Assembly: GCF_000739715.2 (NCBI RefSeq)
Contig: NZ_BBJC02000001.1
Location: 43,266 to 107,265, forward strand
Origin: Falsirhodobacter sp. alg1
GTDB lineage: Bacteria > Pseudomonadota > Alphaproteobacteria > Rhodobacterales > Rhodobacteraceae
Length of the DNA: 64,000 bases
Direction: 5' to 3'
Of the stretch, positions 25,517 through 38,500 are shown piece by piece. The stretch's first letter is position 1. The number at the start of each line of letters is the position of its first letter. Below the pieces are notes generated by a model that was not told the origin of the DNA, did no database searches, and worked only from the letters and a program-made list of their open reading frames with translations. The translations under genes were made by a program, and so were the position numbers.

Positions 25517-26662
25517 TCAGCTTTTCATTCCGTCCCAGAATCGCTTCACCTGTGAAAAGAAGCTTTTGCCTTCGGGGTTGTTATCCACCGAAAGGGCATC
25601 GAACTCTCTCAGGATCTCTTTCTGGCGTGATGTCAGATTGACCGGTGTTTCGACCGCAATCTCGATCATCATATCCCCAAACCCGGCCCCACGCAGGGCA
25701 GGCATACCCTTACCACGCAGACGCATCTGCTTGCCGGTCTGGGCACCTGCGGGCACCTTTACACGGCTCATCCCGCCGTCGATGGTCGGCACCTCCACCT
25801 CACCGCCCAAAGCGGCAGTGGCAAGCGTGATCGGCACACGGCAGAACAGATGCACACCGTCCCGCTGGAACAGCGTATGCTCCGTCACCTCGATGAAGAT
25901 ATAAAGATCGCCCGATGGTCCACCGCGCAATCCCGCCTCACCCTCACCGGCCAGACGGATACGTGTGCCGGATTCTACCCCCTTGGGGATATTCACGGAC
26001 AATGCGCGGTCTTTCTCGACCCGTCCAACGCCATGACAGACCTTGCACGGATCCTTGATAATCTGGCCAAGGCCGCTACAGGTCGGACAGCTCCGCTCTA
26101 CCGTAAAGAATCCCTGCTGGGCACGGACCTTACCCATCCCCGCACAGGTCGGGCATGTGGTCGGCTCTGCGCCACCCTCGGCCCCCGTGCCATGACAGGC
26201 GTCACAGGCCAGAGAAGACGGCACGTTGATCGTCTTGTTCACACCGCTGAAGGCTTCTTCCAGCGAGATGGTCAGGTTGTACCGCAGATCGGAACCGCGC
26301 TGCACACGGCTGCGCTGCTGTCCGCCGCGACCGCCAAAGCCGCCGAACAAATCCTCGAATACATCCGAAAACGCCGAGGAGAAGTCTGCATGCTGACCAT
26401 AGCCGCCACCACGCTGGCCACCGCCGCCCATTCCGCCTTCGAACGCTGCATGGCCGTAACGGTCATAGGCAGCTTTCTTGTCGGGATCTTTCAGAACATC
26501 ATAGGCCTCGTTCACTTCCTTGAACTGGGCCTCGGCATTCGGGTTGTCAGAGTTGCGGTCCGGGTGAAGCTCTTTCGCTTTGACGCGATAGGCTTTTTTC
26601 AATTCTTCGGCCGAAGCGCCTTTGGCAGCCCCCAGCACATCGTAATAATCACGTTTCGCCAT
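25517..26662 (-). CDS. dnaJ: Molecular chaperone DnaJ
   Basis: A 381-residue Hsp40 of class A. J domain at residues 1-70 with HPD at 33-35, a Gly/Phe region ([16 protein letters not shown] and FGGFGGRGG), four CxxCxGxG zinc repeats ([32 protein letters not shown], about 150-215), and the substrate-binding C-domain. It delivers substrates to DnaK and stimulates its ATPase. The last residues ([17 protein letters not shown]) match other alphaproteobacterial DnaJ. It lies 71 bases downstream of dnaK with a strong hairpin between, so it shares the dnaK heat-shock transcript at probably lower abundance. Confidence 0.97.
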   Translation of the reverse strand: MAKRDYYDVLGAAKGASAEELKKAYRVKAKELHPDRNSDNPNAEAQFKEVNEAYDVLKDPDKKAAYDRYGHAAFEGGMGGGGQRGGGYGQHADFSSAFSDVFEDLFGGFGGRGGQQRSRVQRGSDLRYNLTISLEEAFSGVNKTINVPSSLACDACHGTGAEGGAEPTTCPTCAGMGKVRAQQGFFTVERSCPTCSGLGQIIKDPCKVCHGVGRVEKDRALSVNIPKGVESGTRIRLAGEGEAGLRGGPSGDLYIFIEVTEHTLFQRDGVHLFCRVPITLATAALGGEVEVPTIDGGMSRVKVPAGAQTGKQMRLRGKGMPALRGAGFGDMMIEIAVETPVNLTSRQKEILREFDALSVDNNPEGKSFFSQVKRFWDGMKS

Positions 26663-26679
26663 TCAGGGTCCCCGATAGA

Positions 26680-26717
26680 ATGGGGTAAGGCGGTCCGTCC
26701 CCGGACCGCCTCCCCAT
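26680..26717 (-). repeat. Strong intercistronic hairpin between dnaK and dnaJ
   Basis: AGGCGGTCCG and CGGACCGCCT pair perfectly around TCCC, and the outer ATGGGG and CCCCAT extend the stem with a two-base bulge. It fills most of the 71-base gap. There is no long T-run on the reverse strand, so it looks more like a processing or stability element, or partial terminator, than a full stop. Confidence 0.7.
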
Positions 26718-26733
26718 CTGTGATCCTAAAGGA

Positions 26734-28641
<1,908 letters not shown>

Positions 28642-28754
28642 ATTAATGCACCTCTATTCGCGGCGATTTATGGGTTCCAGGCCCGTAAACGGCCCCTGGA
28701 TCCCGATCCCAGATTAAACCGACCAGGGCGGCCGCCCTACCCGGCTACGCAACG

Positions 28755-28785
28755 CTATATAAGGAGCGTGTTTTGGCGCTGCAAG
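28755..28785 (-). promoter_or_regulatory. RpoH (sigma-32) type heat-shock promoter of dnaK
   Basis: On the reverse strand CTTG (28785-28782), 18 bases, then CTTATATAG (28763-28755). This fits the alphaproteobacterial heat-shock consensus CTTG-N17/18-CYTAT-T--G closely. It lies just past the pip stop, giving dnaK a leader of roughly 105 bases. Confidence 0.7.
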
Positions 28786-28787
28786 CG

Positions 28788-29786
28788 TCACACGGCTGTG
28801 ATGCGCCGAGAATTCTGCCCATTTCGCAGATCGTCCATAATCAGCAGCAGCTTTTGCGTGATCCCCGGCTCGGAGATCGCATGCCCCGCCGCCGGAACTA
28901 GATGGAGCGCGGAGCGCGGCCAGCCTTCCGCCAGACGATGGGCGGAAACAGGCGGACATATCATATCCTGACGTCCCTGCACGATATGGGTTGGGATGCC
29001 TTCGATCACATGGCGGTTGGCCAGAATCCAGCCATCACTCTCCAAAAAACAGCCGTTCATGAAGTAATGGTTCTCCAGCCGGGCAAATGCCCGGGCATAG
29101 TCGAGAGGGGCCGTCACCCGTGATCCATCCGAATGGACGGAGGCCAAGGCATGCTCCCATGATGACCATATTCCACCAAAACGCATCTCGTCCGCCGTAT
29201 CCCCGGAAAACAGCCTGCGATTGTAGGCGGCAATCGGATCAATACGCTCGGCCTCGGGGATCAGCGCGATGAAGCGCGCCCATGCGTCCGGAAAAAACTG
29301 CGCAGCGCCGCCGCGATAGAACCAGTCCAGCTCGGCATTCGTCCCCAGAAAAACACCCCGCAGCACCAGCGCCTTCACCCGGTCAGGGTGGGTGATGGCA
29401 TAGACAAGCGCAAGCGTGGACCCCCAGCTTCCGCCGAACACGGTAAACTGGTCGATCCCGAGGGCAATCCGGATACGCTCTATATCGGCAACCAGATCCC
29501 ATGTCGTATTCTGCGCGATTTCCGCATGTGGACGTGAACGTCCGCAGCCGCGCTGGTCAAACAATACCGCGCGGTAATGCTCGGGGTCGAAGAACCGCCG
29601 CAGCATGGGCGAACACCCGCCGCCCGGCCCGCCGTGCAGCACCAGAACAGGCTCGCCCTCCTGCTGGCCGCACTGCTCCATATAAACACTGTGCCCATCC
29701 CCTACATCCAGCATCCGTTGGTCGAATGGCTCGATCGGGGGATAAAGAGCAGTGATATTTCGCTTTTGGTCTGACCTGTGATCCAT
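28788..29786 (-). CDS. pip: Prolyl aminopeptidase (proline iminopeptidase)
   Basis: A 332-residue alpha/beta hydrolase of peptidase family S33. [10 protein letters not shown] at 51-60 is the oxyanion-hole motif typical of Pip, the nucleophile is Ser120 in GGSWGS, and [11 protein letters not shown] is a further signature. A catalytic Asp and His are expected in [14 protein letters not shown] and [10 protein letters not shown]. It removes N-terminal proline from peptides in the cytosol. The start at 29786 leaves 57 bases to the divergent ubiG. Its stop almost touches the dnaK promoter. Confidence 0.93.
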   Translation of the reverse strand: MDHRSDQKRNITALYPPIEPFDQRMLDVGDGHSVYMEQCGQQEGEPVLVLHGGPGGGCSPMLRRFFDPEHYRAVLFDQRGCGRSRPHAEIAQNTTWDLVADIERIRIALGIDQFTVFGGSWGSTLALVYAITHPDRVKALVLRGVFLGTNAELDWFYRGGAAQFFPDAWARFIALIPEAERIDPIAAYNRRLFSGDTADEMRFGGIWSSWEHALASVHSDGSRVTAPLDYARAFARLENHYFMNGCFLESDGWILANRHVIEGIPTHIVQGRQDMICPPVSAHRLAEGWPRSALHLVPAAGHAISEPGITQKLLLIMDDLRNGQNSRRITAV

Positions 29787-29843
29787 CTGGGCCTATATAG
29801 ACGGAAAGAGCGCCATGTCGCCCAAAAAAGCAGGAGCCACCCC

Positions 29844-30602
29844 ATGACAACAACCATCGATCCGTCCGAAGTGGCCAAATTTGAGGCGATGGCGGCAGAA
29901 TGGTGGGATCCGAACGGCAAATTCAAACCCCTGCACCAGATGAACCCCTGCCGGCTGGATTATATCACCAGCCAGATCGCGATGGAGTTTGATCGGGATC
30001 TGTCGGCCACCGCACCCTTCGCGGGGCTTCGCGTGCTGGATATCGGCTGCGGGGGCGGATTGTTGTCGGAGCCACTGGCGCGGCTGGGGGCCGAGGTCGT
30101 CGGGGCCGATGCGGCCCCGCGCAACATTCCTGTGGCGCAGCTGCATGCCGAGCAATCGGGCCTGACCATCGATTACCGCCACACGACAGCCGAGGCGCTG
30201 GCCGAAGAGGGCGAAGAATTCGATGTCGTCCTCAATATGGAGGTTGTGGAGCATGTGGCCTCTCCGCGCGATTATCTGGCGGCATGCCATGATCTGCTGA
30301 AACCGGGCGGTTTGATGCTGTGTTCCACCCTGAACCGCAATGCCAAAAGCTTTGCAATGGCCATCGTGGGGGCCGAATGGGTCATGCGCTGGCTGCCCAA
30401 GGGCACACATGACTGGAACAAGTTCATCACCCCGGATGAGCTTTATGACCTGCTGCGCGGTGCAGGGCTCCGGCCTGTGGATCGCAAGGGGATGGTCTTC
30501 AATCCGATTGGCTGGTCATGGAGCCTCTCCCCCCGGGATCTGTCGGTAAACTACGTTACCGCCAGCTTGCGCCCCTCGGCATCCCACTCTGCCTCGGCCT
30601 GA
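29844..30602 (+). CDS. ubiG: Ubiquinone biosynthesis O-methyltransferase UbiG
   Basis: A 252-residue SAM-dependent methyltransferase. [17 protein letters not shown] (66-82) is the SAM motif [23 protein letters not shown] near the N-terminus and [14 protein letters not shown] further on are specific to UbiG. It performs both O-methylations of ubiquinone synthesis. ATG 29844 has AGGAG at 29832. The ordinary family end is about VNYVT; here the frame continues for 13 more residues ([13 protein letters not shown]) that overlap the convergent Rieske reductase by 52 bases, so the tail is probably a non-conserved extension. Confidence 0.95.
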   Translation: MTTTIDPSEVAKFEAMAAEWWDPNGKFKPLHQMNPCRLDYITSQIAMEFDRDLSATAPFAGLRVLDIGCGGGLLSEPLARLGAEVVGADAAPRNIPVAQLHAEQSGLTIDYRHTTAEALAEEGEEFDVVLNMEVVEHVASPRDYLAACHDLLKPGGLMLCSTLNRNAKSFAMAIVGAEWVMRWLPKGTHDWNKFITPDELYDLLRGAGLRPVDRKGMVFNPIGWSWSLSPRDLSVNYVTASLRPSASHSASA

Positions 30603-32047
30603 AGCGAGGGAATGTCGCGCTGGCATGTCAGCAAAGCGCGATTCCCCTCGTAGTGGATTGCAAATTCTCCGCCATCCACATCCCCTTCGATGGTGCGCTG
30701 TTCGGCGGATCCATGGCCGACGTAGCGCAGCTGGGTTCCGTAGTGCCCCGACCAGAAGAACGGCGTATCCGCAAAGGGCCCATGCTCCATCCCCATGAAG
30801 CAGCGGGCAAGATACTGGCCTTGGCGCTGTGCATGGACCCAATGTTCGACCCGAAGCGCCTCGCCGCCACGCGGATCAGGATAACGGGCAATGTCGCCGA
30901 TTGCATGGATATCGGGATTGGACGTCCGCAGCATTGCATCCACCGCGACCCCATCCTCGGAAGGGCCGAGTGCCAAACCGGCCTGTGATGCCAGATCGAC
31001 ACGCGGGCGCACCCCGATACCAGACACAACCAGATCAGCCGTGATTTCCAACCCGTCATCCAGCACCACGCTATTTTCATCGTAGCGGGCGATGCTGCGC
31101 CCGACATGAAATGTCACCCCGTTTTGCTCATGCAGGCCTTGCACGAACCCGCCCGCCTCGGGGCCGAGGATCTTGGCAAGGGGTACCGGATCATGCGTGA
31201 CCACATCCACACGCAGACCCTGGCCGACAAGGGCCGCCGCCACCTCCAATCCGATAAACCCCGACCCCAGAACGACAGCGGTCTTGCTATCGTTCGCAGC
31301 GGCAATAAGGGCATCGGCATCCGCCAGATCACGCAGCAGATATACATTCGTGACACCGGCAAAATCGGGCTGTGTCGCCTGCGCGCCTGTCGCCAGCACT
31401 AGTCGACCATAGGCGATCCGGTCACCGGCCGCCGTTGTCACCTCCTTGGCAACGGGGTCGATGGCGCTGACCGTTACGCCCGTACGAACATCCACCCCTT
31501 TGGGAGCTGGCAAAAAGCAGTCATCCCGCGGCTTCTTGCCTGCCAGATACTGTTTGGAGCACATGGTCCGGTCATAAGGGGCCTCATCCGCGGTCAGCAA
31601 CGTGACACGCGCTCCCTGACCATGGCGGCCCATCATCTCGGCCAATGCATGGCCTGCGGCACCACCCCCGATAACCACGATCCGATCCCCGTCCCCGGCA
31701 GGCTTGACCACAGGCACCTTGTTCGGCTTTGGCAGAACCCGAATGCGCCCATCTGCCTGTTCGACAGGATAGCAGGACAGAGGGGTAATCGCAGGGGCCC
31801 CGACGGCCTCGCCCGTGGTCAGGTCAAATCGCGCATGGTGCCATGGACAGCGGATTTCGCCTTCGGCCACCAATCCGTTTTCCAAGGGTGCGGACAGATG
31901 TGTGCATTCCCCCGACAATGCCCGGACGACGCCATCCTTCCGAACAAGGATCACGGATTTCCCATCGACCGTACCGGCCAGCGGCACGCCTTCGGTCAGG
32001 GCGTTCGCATCAATTCCCTGGGTGAAATCGGGTTTCTGGTCGGTCAT
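30551..32047 (-). CDS. Rieske-domain FAD/NAD(P)-dependent oxidoreductase (AIFM3-like)
   Basis: A 498-residue two-domain protein. Residues 1-105 are a Rieske [2Fe-2S] domain with Cys48-x-His50 and Cys67-x2-His70 ([16 protein letters not shown]). Residues 120-498 are a pyridine-nucleotide-disulfide reductase: FAD site [19 protein letters not shown] site [19 protein letters not shown]-ribityl site [10 protein letters not shown]. This fusion resembles mammalian AIFM3 and bacterial ferredoxin-reductase-like proteins. It probably moves electrons between NAD(P)H and an iron-sulfur partner; the partner is unknown. GGAGGATTGTC supports the start at 32047. It follows xylB after a large hairpin. Confidence 0.85.
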   Translation of the reverse strand: MTDQKPDFTQGIDANALTEGVPLAGTVDGKSVILVRKDGVVRALSGECTHLSAPLENGLVAEGEIRCPWHHARFDLTTGEAVGAPAITPLSCYPVEQADGRIRVLPKPNKVPVVKPAGDGDRIVVIGGGAAGHALAEMMGRHGQGARVTLLTADEAPYDRTMCSKQYLAGKKPRDDCFLPAPKGVDVRTGVTVSAIDPVAKEVTTAAGDRIAYGRLVLATGAQATQPDFAGVTNVYLLRDLADADALIAAANDSKTAVVLGSGFIGLEVAAALVGQGLRVDVVTHDPVPLAKILGPEAGGFVQGLHEQNGVTFHVGRSIARYDENSVVLDDGLEITADLVVSGIGVRPRVDLASQAGLALGPSEDGVAVDAMLRTSNPDIHAIGDIARYPDPRGGEALRVEHWVHAQRQGQYLARCFMGMEHGPFADTPFFWSGHYGTQLRYVGHGSAEQRTIEGDVDGGEFAIHYEGNRALLTCQRDIPSLQAEAEWDAEGRKLAVT

Positions 32048-32059
32048 GACAATCCTCCG

Positions 32060-32093
32060 GGCTGTACTGCCGGGTCAATCCCGCAGCACAGCC
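32060..32093 (-). repeat. Large hairpin between xylB and the Rieske reductase gene
   Basis: GGCTGTACTGC (32060-32070) and GCAGCACAGCC (32083-32093) pair over 11 positions (one G-U), with an inner GGG/CCC stem. It stands 11 bases after the xylB stop and just ahead of the GGAGGA ribosome site of the next gene. No T-run follows, so processing or translation control is more likely than termination. Confidence 0.6.
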
Positions 32094-32104
32094 GAAGGTT
32101 CCGC

Positions 32105-33544
32105 TCAGACCAGACCGGCAATCGCCTCCCGTGCCGCCGAATACCGGCAATGGCCTTCATCAAAGGCATCTGCCAGATCCGCGACAGGCTCGAACCGTTG
32201 TGCGATGGGCGGCAGGGTCAACACTTCCGGCCCCGCGCCGGTGGCCGCCATCAGGGCCAGACGGGCCGCGCCGAAGGCACCCCCGAAATCCCCCGCAGCG
32301 GGACGATCCACTGGCACGCCCAAGGCTGTGGCCATCATGGAAAGCCAGTAGTCAGAGCGGGAGCCGCCACCCACCGCAATCAGCGTTTCCAGCCCTGTAC
32401 CGGTGGAGGCCAGCGCATCCCGGCAATCCCGGATGGCAAATGTGACCCCCTCCAGAACTGCGCGCGTTCCGGCCTCACGGTCCGTTGCGTGACCCAGGCC
32501 GACAAAGGCCCCGCGAATCGCGGCGCTGTTCACGGGCGTGCGCTCTCCGCCCAGATAGGGAAGGAAACTTGCGGTTCCCGGCGCACGAAGCGCACCCAGA
32601 TCCCGCGTCAGGGTGGCTGCCGATTGCCCGACCATGCCCGCATACCAGTTCAGCGCGTCCGTGGCCGAAAGGATAACCCCCATCTGGTGCCATGCGCCGG
32701 GTAGCGCGTGGCAGAATGTATGCACCGCAGTGGCAGGCGCAGGGTGATACCCTTCGGTTGCAGCAAACAGCACCCCCGAGGTCCCGAGCGATACGAACCC
32801 CGCCCCCGGCCTCACCACTCCCACGCCGATGGCCGAAGCGGCATTGTCGCCGCCACCGCCCGCCACTACCACATCTGGGGGCAGCCCCCATTCCGCAGCC
32901 AGTTCCGCCCGCAGCATGCCCGACACGTCGGACCCTTCGACCAGACGCGGCATGTGGCCGCGCGATAGCCCCGTCGCCTCCAGCAACCGGTCCGACCAGT
33001 CTCGTGCGCCGGTATCCAGCCAGCCGGTTCCTGCCGCATCCGACATCTCGGCCACATGCTCCCCGGTCAGCCATAGGCGCAGGTAATCCTTGGGCAGCAG
33101 GACCTTGGCCACTCTGGCATGCAGATCCGGTTCGTGACGTGCCATCCAGACCAGCTTTGGCGCCGTGAATCCAGGGAACATGATATTGCCGCTGATCGCA
33201 CGGAACATCGGATCCGCATCCATCGCGGCTGCCTCGATATGGCCGCGGGTGTCATTCCACAGAATGGCAGGGCGCAGCACGTTATCGGCATTATCCAGCA
33301 CGGTGGCGCCGTGCTGCTGACCGGACAATCCGATCCCGCGCACCGCCCCCAGATCGGCTGCGGCCCCCAACACCGCCATGACCGTTCTGGCGGCATCGAT
33401 CCAATCGGCGGGATCCTGCTCCGACCAGCCCGGATGCGGGCGCTGTACGTCAAGGGGGGATGTCGCCTCGGCCAGAACCCGTTGCCTGTCGTCGATCAGG
33501 ATGCCCTTGAGGCCAGAGGTGCCCAGATCAAGTCCGATATACAT
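32105..33544 (-). CDS. xylB: Xylulokinase
   Basis: A 479-residue FGGY-family carbohydrate kinase. MYIGLDLGTSGLKGILID is the phosphate-1 loop, GIGLSGQQHGATVLD and ILWNDTRG are typical of XylB, and GGGGDNAASAIGVG and AVGGGSRSDYWLSMMA are the adenosine/FGGY motifs. It phosphorylates D-xylulose for the pentose phosphate pathway. ATG 33544 is chosen because AAGGCG lies six bases upstream; a TTG two codons earlier is the alternative. No other xylose gene (xylA, transporter, regulator) is nearby, so this copy stands alone next to an unrelated oxidoreductase. Confidence 0.93.
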   Translation of the reverse strand: MYIGLDLGTSGLKGILIDDRQRVLAEATSPLDVQRPHPGWSEQDPADWIDAARTVMAVLGAAADLGAVRGIGLSGQQHGATVLDNADNVLRPAILWNDTRGHIEAAAMDADPMFRAISGNIMFPGFTAPKLVWMARHEPDLHARVAKVLLPKDYLRLWLTGEHVAEMSDAAGTGWLDTGARDWSDRLLEATGLSRGHMPRLVEGSDVSGMLRAELAAEWGLPPDVVVAGGGGDNAASAIGVGVVRPGAGFVSLGTSGVLFAATEGYHPAPATAVHTFCHALPGAWHQMGVILSATDALNWYAGMVGQSAATLTRDLGALRAPGTASFLPYLGGERTPVNSAAIRGAFVGLGHATDREAGTRAVLEGVTFAIRDCRDALASTGTGLETLIAVGGGSRSDYWLSMMATALGVPVDRPAAGDFGGAFGAARLALMAATGAGPEVLTLPPIAQRFEPVADLADAFDEGHCRYSAAREAIAGLV

Positions 33545-33709
33545 GTGCAACGCCTTTTTTCATGCGGGCCACGGTGCCCATAATGCCGCAGTCCTATCAC
33601 GATCGGGCCAGTGCTTGCCAATCCCGTGTTGGAACCGTTGCCCCCCTTGAAACAAGCTGCAATGATCCTTGGTAACGGGCCGGAGAACGGCCGCGAGCAG
33701 AATGCGAGG

Positions 33710-35512
33710 ATGAAGGTGGCAGGCTTAAAGGCAATCGGGGTGGCAGCCGTCATTGGCACGGCACAGGTATCGGCGGCACATGCGCTGGATGCCGTCGTGT
33801 TCCAGGTCATCGGCAACGATGAGGACCTGACCGATACACTACGCAATTCCTCGCTGACGGCCGAAGTGGCCGAGGACCCGGACCGCGCAAGCGAGCTGTT
33901 CGGGGCGGCGCAGGCCGACTATGGCCGCATGGTGGGCGCGATGTATGCGATCGGTCGGTACTCTCCGGTGATCAACATCACCATCGACGGGCGTGAGGCG
34001 GCCTCGATCCCGCCGCTCTATGCCCCCGACCCCGACAGCATTCGTGAAATCCGCATCGTGGTCGATCCGGGCCCGGAATTCCGCTTTTCCCGTGCCACGG
34101 TCACCCCCTATGTCGAGGGAACCGAATTTCCCGACAATTTCAAGGCGGGCGAAGTGGCAGAAAGCGGCCTGATTTCCGACGCGGTGCAAGCCGGCATCGA
34201 AGGCTGGCGCGACAACGGCAATGCCAAGGCCGACGTTGCGCAGGAAAAACTGACGGCAGATCACCGCAAGGATACCCTCTCTGCCGAGGTGCGTCTGGAT
34301 CCCGGCCCCCGCCTGCGTTTCGGTCCCATGACGATCAAGGGCCAGAAAACCATCAGCGCGCGCCGCGTGGAGAAGATCGCGGGCCTGCCGGAGGGAGAGA
34401 CCTATTCCCCAGACGAGCTGGAGTCGGCCGCGAACCGTCTGCGCCGAACCGGCATCTTTTCCTCGGTCACGATGGTCGAGGGGGATGTGATGTCCCCCGA
34501 CCTGCTGCCGATCAGCACCACCGTGGTGGAGCAACTGCCCCGCCGCTATTCGGTGGGGGCGGAAATCTCCAGCTCCGAAGGGGCGGAAGTGTCGGGCTAC
34601 TGGATGCACCGCAACTTCTTTGGCGGCGGCGAGCGGCTGCGGATCGACGGCGCAATCGAGAACATCGGCGCGGCGGATTCCGGAAAGGACTACTCGCTTG
34701 GTGCGCTGCTTGAGCGTCCGGCCACCATTACGGCCGATACCACCGCCGCGATCAACATCGGCATCGAGCATCTGGACGAAGAGGATTACGTCTCGGACGG
34801 CTTCGATCTGGGCCTGCGCTTCACGCAGATCGTGACAGACCAGCTGACGGCCAATATCGGGCTGACCTATGCCCAATCCGACGTGTCGGATGATCTGGGC
34901 GATTACGACTACCGCTCCATCGCGTTGCCCTTCGGCGCGATCCTCGACACCCGCGACAATGCGCTGGACGCCACCGAGGGCTTCCTGCTGACGGCCCAGG
35001 CCGAGCCTTTCATGGGGTTTGCGGATGCCGATTCCGGCCTGCAGGCCACGCTGGAAGGGCGCGGCTATTACACTCTCGGCACCCCGCGCAAGGTTACCTT
35101 TGCCGGTCGCGTACAGGCCGGTCAGGTCTTCGGGGCGGATCTTCTGAATACGCCACGGGAATACCTGTTCTATTCCGGGGGTGGCGGAACGGTTCGCGGC
35201 CAGCCCTACCAGTCGCTGGGTGTCTATCCGATCGATGGAAACGACGACTACAAGATCGGCGGCTCCACCTTTCTTGCAGCGTCACTGGAGGCGCGGGTGT
35301 CGGTCACGAAAAGCATCGGCCTTGTCGGATTTTTCGACGTGGGCCAGATCGGCGTGAACGGATTTACCGATATGGAAGAACAGTCGGGCGCAGGGATCGG
35401 CCTGCGCTATGATACGGGCATCGGCCCGATCCGTCTGGACATCGCAAACCCCGTTTCAGGGGATACGGGCGAAGGCGTCCAGCTTTACGTGGGCATAGGG
35501 CAGGCATTCTGA
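33710..35512 (+). CDS. tamA: Outer-membrane translocation/assembly module subunit TamA (BamA/Omp85 family)
   Basis: A 600-residue outer-membrane protein. Residues 1-24 are a signal peptide (MKVAGLKAIGVAAVIGTAQV). POTRA domains follow: IREIRIVVDPGPEFRFSRAT and LDPGPRLRFGPMTIKGQKTI match TamA POTRA 2 and 3. The C-terminal half is a beta barrel with YSGGGGTVRGQPYQSLG (the VRGF/Y-like loop motif) and the final aromatic residue Phe. TamA with TamB supports outer-membrane protein and lipid transport. ATG 33710 is selected for the signal peptide; 33 codons upstream are open without a likely function. tamB begins on the same base as the last of this stop codon. Confidence 0.9.
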   Translation: MKVAGLKAIGVAAVIGTAQVSAAHALDAVVFQVIGNDEDLTDTLRNSSLTAEVAEDPDRASELFGAAQADYGRMVGAMYAIGRYSPVINITIDGREAASIPPLYAPDPDSIREIRIVVDPGPEFRFSRATVTPYVEGTEFPDNFKAGEVAESGLISDAVQAGIEGWRDNGNAKADVAQEKLTADHRKDTLSAEVRLDPGPRLRFGPMTIKGQKTISARRVEKIAGLPEGETYSPDELESAANRLRRTGIFSSVTMVEGDVMSPDLLPISTTVVEQLPRRYSVGAEISSSEGAEVSGYWMHRNFFGGGERLRIDGAIENIGAADSGKDYSLGALLERPATITADTTAAINIGIEHLDEEDYVSDGFDLGLRFTQIVTDQLTANIGLTYAQSDVSDDLGDYDYRSIALPFGAILDTRDNALDATEGFLLTAQAEPFMGFADADSGLQATLEGRGYYTLGTPRKVTFAGRVQAGQVFGADLLNTPREYLFYSGGGGTVRGQPYQSLGVYPIDGNDDYKIGGSTFLAASLEARVSVTKSIGLVGFFDVGQIGVNGFTDMEEQSGAGIGLRYDTGIGPIRLDIANPVSGDTGEGVQLYVGIGQAF

Positions 35513-38500
35513 TGCGGATTTTCTTAGTTCTTATTCTGACCATCCTGCCGTTTGGCGCGATGGCCCAGGACACCGCCGAAGAAGATCGCGGCTGGCTGGA
35601 GGGTATCATCGAGGATAACCTGTCCTCTCCCGGTCGTGATGTGAACATCGTCGGCTTCAAGGGGGCGCTGTCTTCCCGCGCCACGCTGGAAGAGCTGACC
35701 ATCGCCGATGACGAGGGGACATGGCTGACCCTGCGGGACGTGGTGCTGGACTGGAGCCGGTCTGCCCTGCTGCGTGGCCGGCTGGAGGTGTCGGAGCTGA
35801 CAGCGGGAGAAATCATCGTTGCCCGCAGCCCCAAACCCGCCGAAGGTCTGGACGCCGCCCCGGAGGCAGAGGCCTCGGGGCCGTTCGAGCTGCCGGACCT
35901 GCCCGTTTCGATCAATATCGGCCGCATCTCTGCGGACAGGCTGGAACTGGGCGCGCCCCTGCTGGGCGAACCTGTCGTCGCCTCCATGGAGGGTGTGCTG
36001 GTTCTGAACAACGGCGAAGGTGGCATCACGCTGGAGGCACAGCGCATCGATGATGGCCCCGCCCTGAATCTGGCCCTGAATGCCAGTTTTGCGAACGAGA
36101 CACGCCAGCTGGTGACCAAGCTGACGGTGTCCGAGGCCGCCAATGGCCTTGTGACCCGCAAGATGGGCCTGCCCGGCGCGCCCGCCCTGAACCTGAGTGT
36201 GGACGGTACCGGCCCGATCGATAATTTTACCGCCCAGATCGCCCTGGAAACGGATAACCAGCCCCGCATTTCCGGGCAGGTGAACGTTCAGGCGCCGACC
36301 GATGGCTCCTTGGGTTTTTCCGCGAACCTGTCGGGTGATGCCGCGCCGCTTTTCCTGCCGGATTATGCCGAGTTCTTCGGCAACTCGCTGTCCTTGCAGG
36401 TCGAAGGATCCAAGGGCACGGATGGCGTTCTGGAAATCCCCGTCCTTTCGCTGGTGGCACAGCAGTTGCAGCTGAACGGCGCCGTGACCGTGGGGGCCGA
36501 CGGCCTGCCCGATCGCGTGAATCTGACAGGAAAGATCGCAGCCCCCGACGGATCGCCGGTGCTTCTCCCCCTGACGACGGATCAGCAGACCTTGATCGGA
36601 TCGGCCGATCTGGACGTGCAGTTCGACGCGGAAAAATCCGATGACTGGACGGGCGAGGTGCGCGTCAGCAATCTGGACCGTGATGATTTCGATGCCGAAA
36701 CCCTCGTGCTGAACGGGACGGGCAAGATTGTTGATGGGGAACAGTCAGAAATCACCGCAAACCTCGACTTTGCCGCCACGGAGCTGAACGCGGCCGATGC
36801 CGGCCTGAATGAAGCCTTGGGGTCGGAGGTGAATGGCAACCTGCAAATCGTTTCGGAAACCGGGACCGACGGCCTGCAGATCCCGAGCCTGACGATCAAC
36901 GGTGCCGATTACGGCCTGACCGCAAACGCGGTGATCGAAGGGCTGAGCACCGGCATGACCATCACCGGCGAAGCGGAGGCACAGCTGGAAAACCTGTCAC
37001 GCTTTGCCACCATCGCAGCCCGTCCGTTGGGCGGGGCGGCAAGCGCCTCGATCAAGGGGAACTATGCGGTGCTGGAGGGCGGATTCGATGTTGTGGCCGA
37101 TGTGCAGGGTACGGATCTGAAAACGGGCATTCCCGAGGCGGACAACCTGCTACAGGGCACATCCACCATCAAGCTGTCGGCCTTGCGCGACACCGTGGGC
37201 ACCCGTATCCGCGAATTCGCCGTGAATGCTCGTGATCTGTCGGCCACCGCCGAAGGATTGATCGCCAATAGTGGCAGCGATCTGCGGGCCAATGTGGATG
37301 CCAGCAATCTGGCCGTTCTGGGCAGCGCCTATGGCGGTTCAGCCAGGGCGGATATGACCTTCAAGGGCACCGCAACCGCGGGCGAGGTGACCCTGACTGC
37401 ACACGGGAACGATATCCGTACCGGCATCCCCGAAGTGGATGGCCTGCTGGCAGGTAAATCGACGATCCGGACGGATGCCACGATCGATAACGGAACAGCC
37501 ACCATCAAGCAGGCCGAAATCAATGCCCGCGCCCTGAACCTGACGGCCTCGGGCCGTTTGGCCGAAGAGGGCAGCGATGTCACGGCCAAGCTGAACCTGA
37601 GCGACCTGTCCGTGTTGGGTCGTGGATATCGCGGCGCGGTCTCGGCAGACACCACGTTCAGCGGGACGCCGCAGAACGGGCGCATCACCGTGGACGGACA
37701 GGCGCAGAATATCTCGGTGGCACAGGCCGATGCCGACAAATTGCTGCGAGGCAATTCGACCATTTCGGCCGAGGTGCAACTGGTTGACGGCCGCGTGGTC
37801 GTCGAACGCGCCAATGTGGAAAACCCGCAGGTGACGCTGGATGCCACAGGCACGCCGATCGATAACGGGCAGCAGCTGAACCTGACGGCACGGCTGGCAA
37901 ATCTGGGCATCCTGTTGCCGCAATTCCCCGGGGCCGTTTCGGTTTCCGGAACCGTGGCACAGCGCCCCGATGCCTATGACATGAACATCAATGCCCAAGG
38001 ACCGGGCGGCATTTCCGCGCGCGCCAGCGGCACGATCTCTTCGGCTTTCGATCAGGCCAATCTTGCGGTCAACGGGTCGGCACAGGCGGCCCTTGCCAAT
38101 GTGTTCCTGACCCCCAGCAACGTCGACGGCCTTGTGCGGTTCGACGTGAACGTGAACGGGCCGCTGGCACTGGATTCCGTTCGTGGCGCGATCAGCACTT
38201 CCGGCGCCCGCTTTACCGATCCAAGCGCGAATATCGAGATGAACGCGATCAACGCCACGGTGAACCTGAACGGGCAAAGCGCCCGGATCAATGCAAGCGC
38301 CGCTCCGGGTGAAGGCGGGCGGATTACGGCCAACGGGACCGTCGGACTTGCAGCGCCGTTCAACAGCGATCTGACCGTCACACTTGCCAATGCGGTCTTT
38401 GCCGACCCATCCCTCTACCGGACCACGACAGGCGGCACGATCCGCCTGACCGGCCCGCTGACCGGAAACGGCCTGATTGCCGGGCGCATCGTATTGCAGG

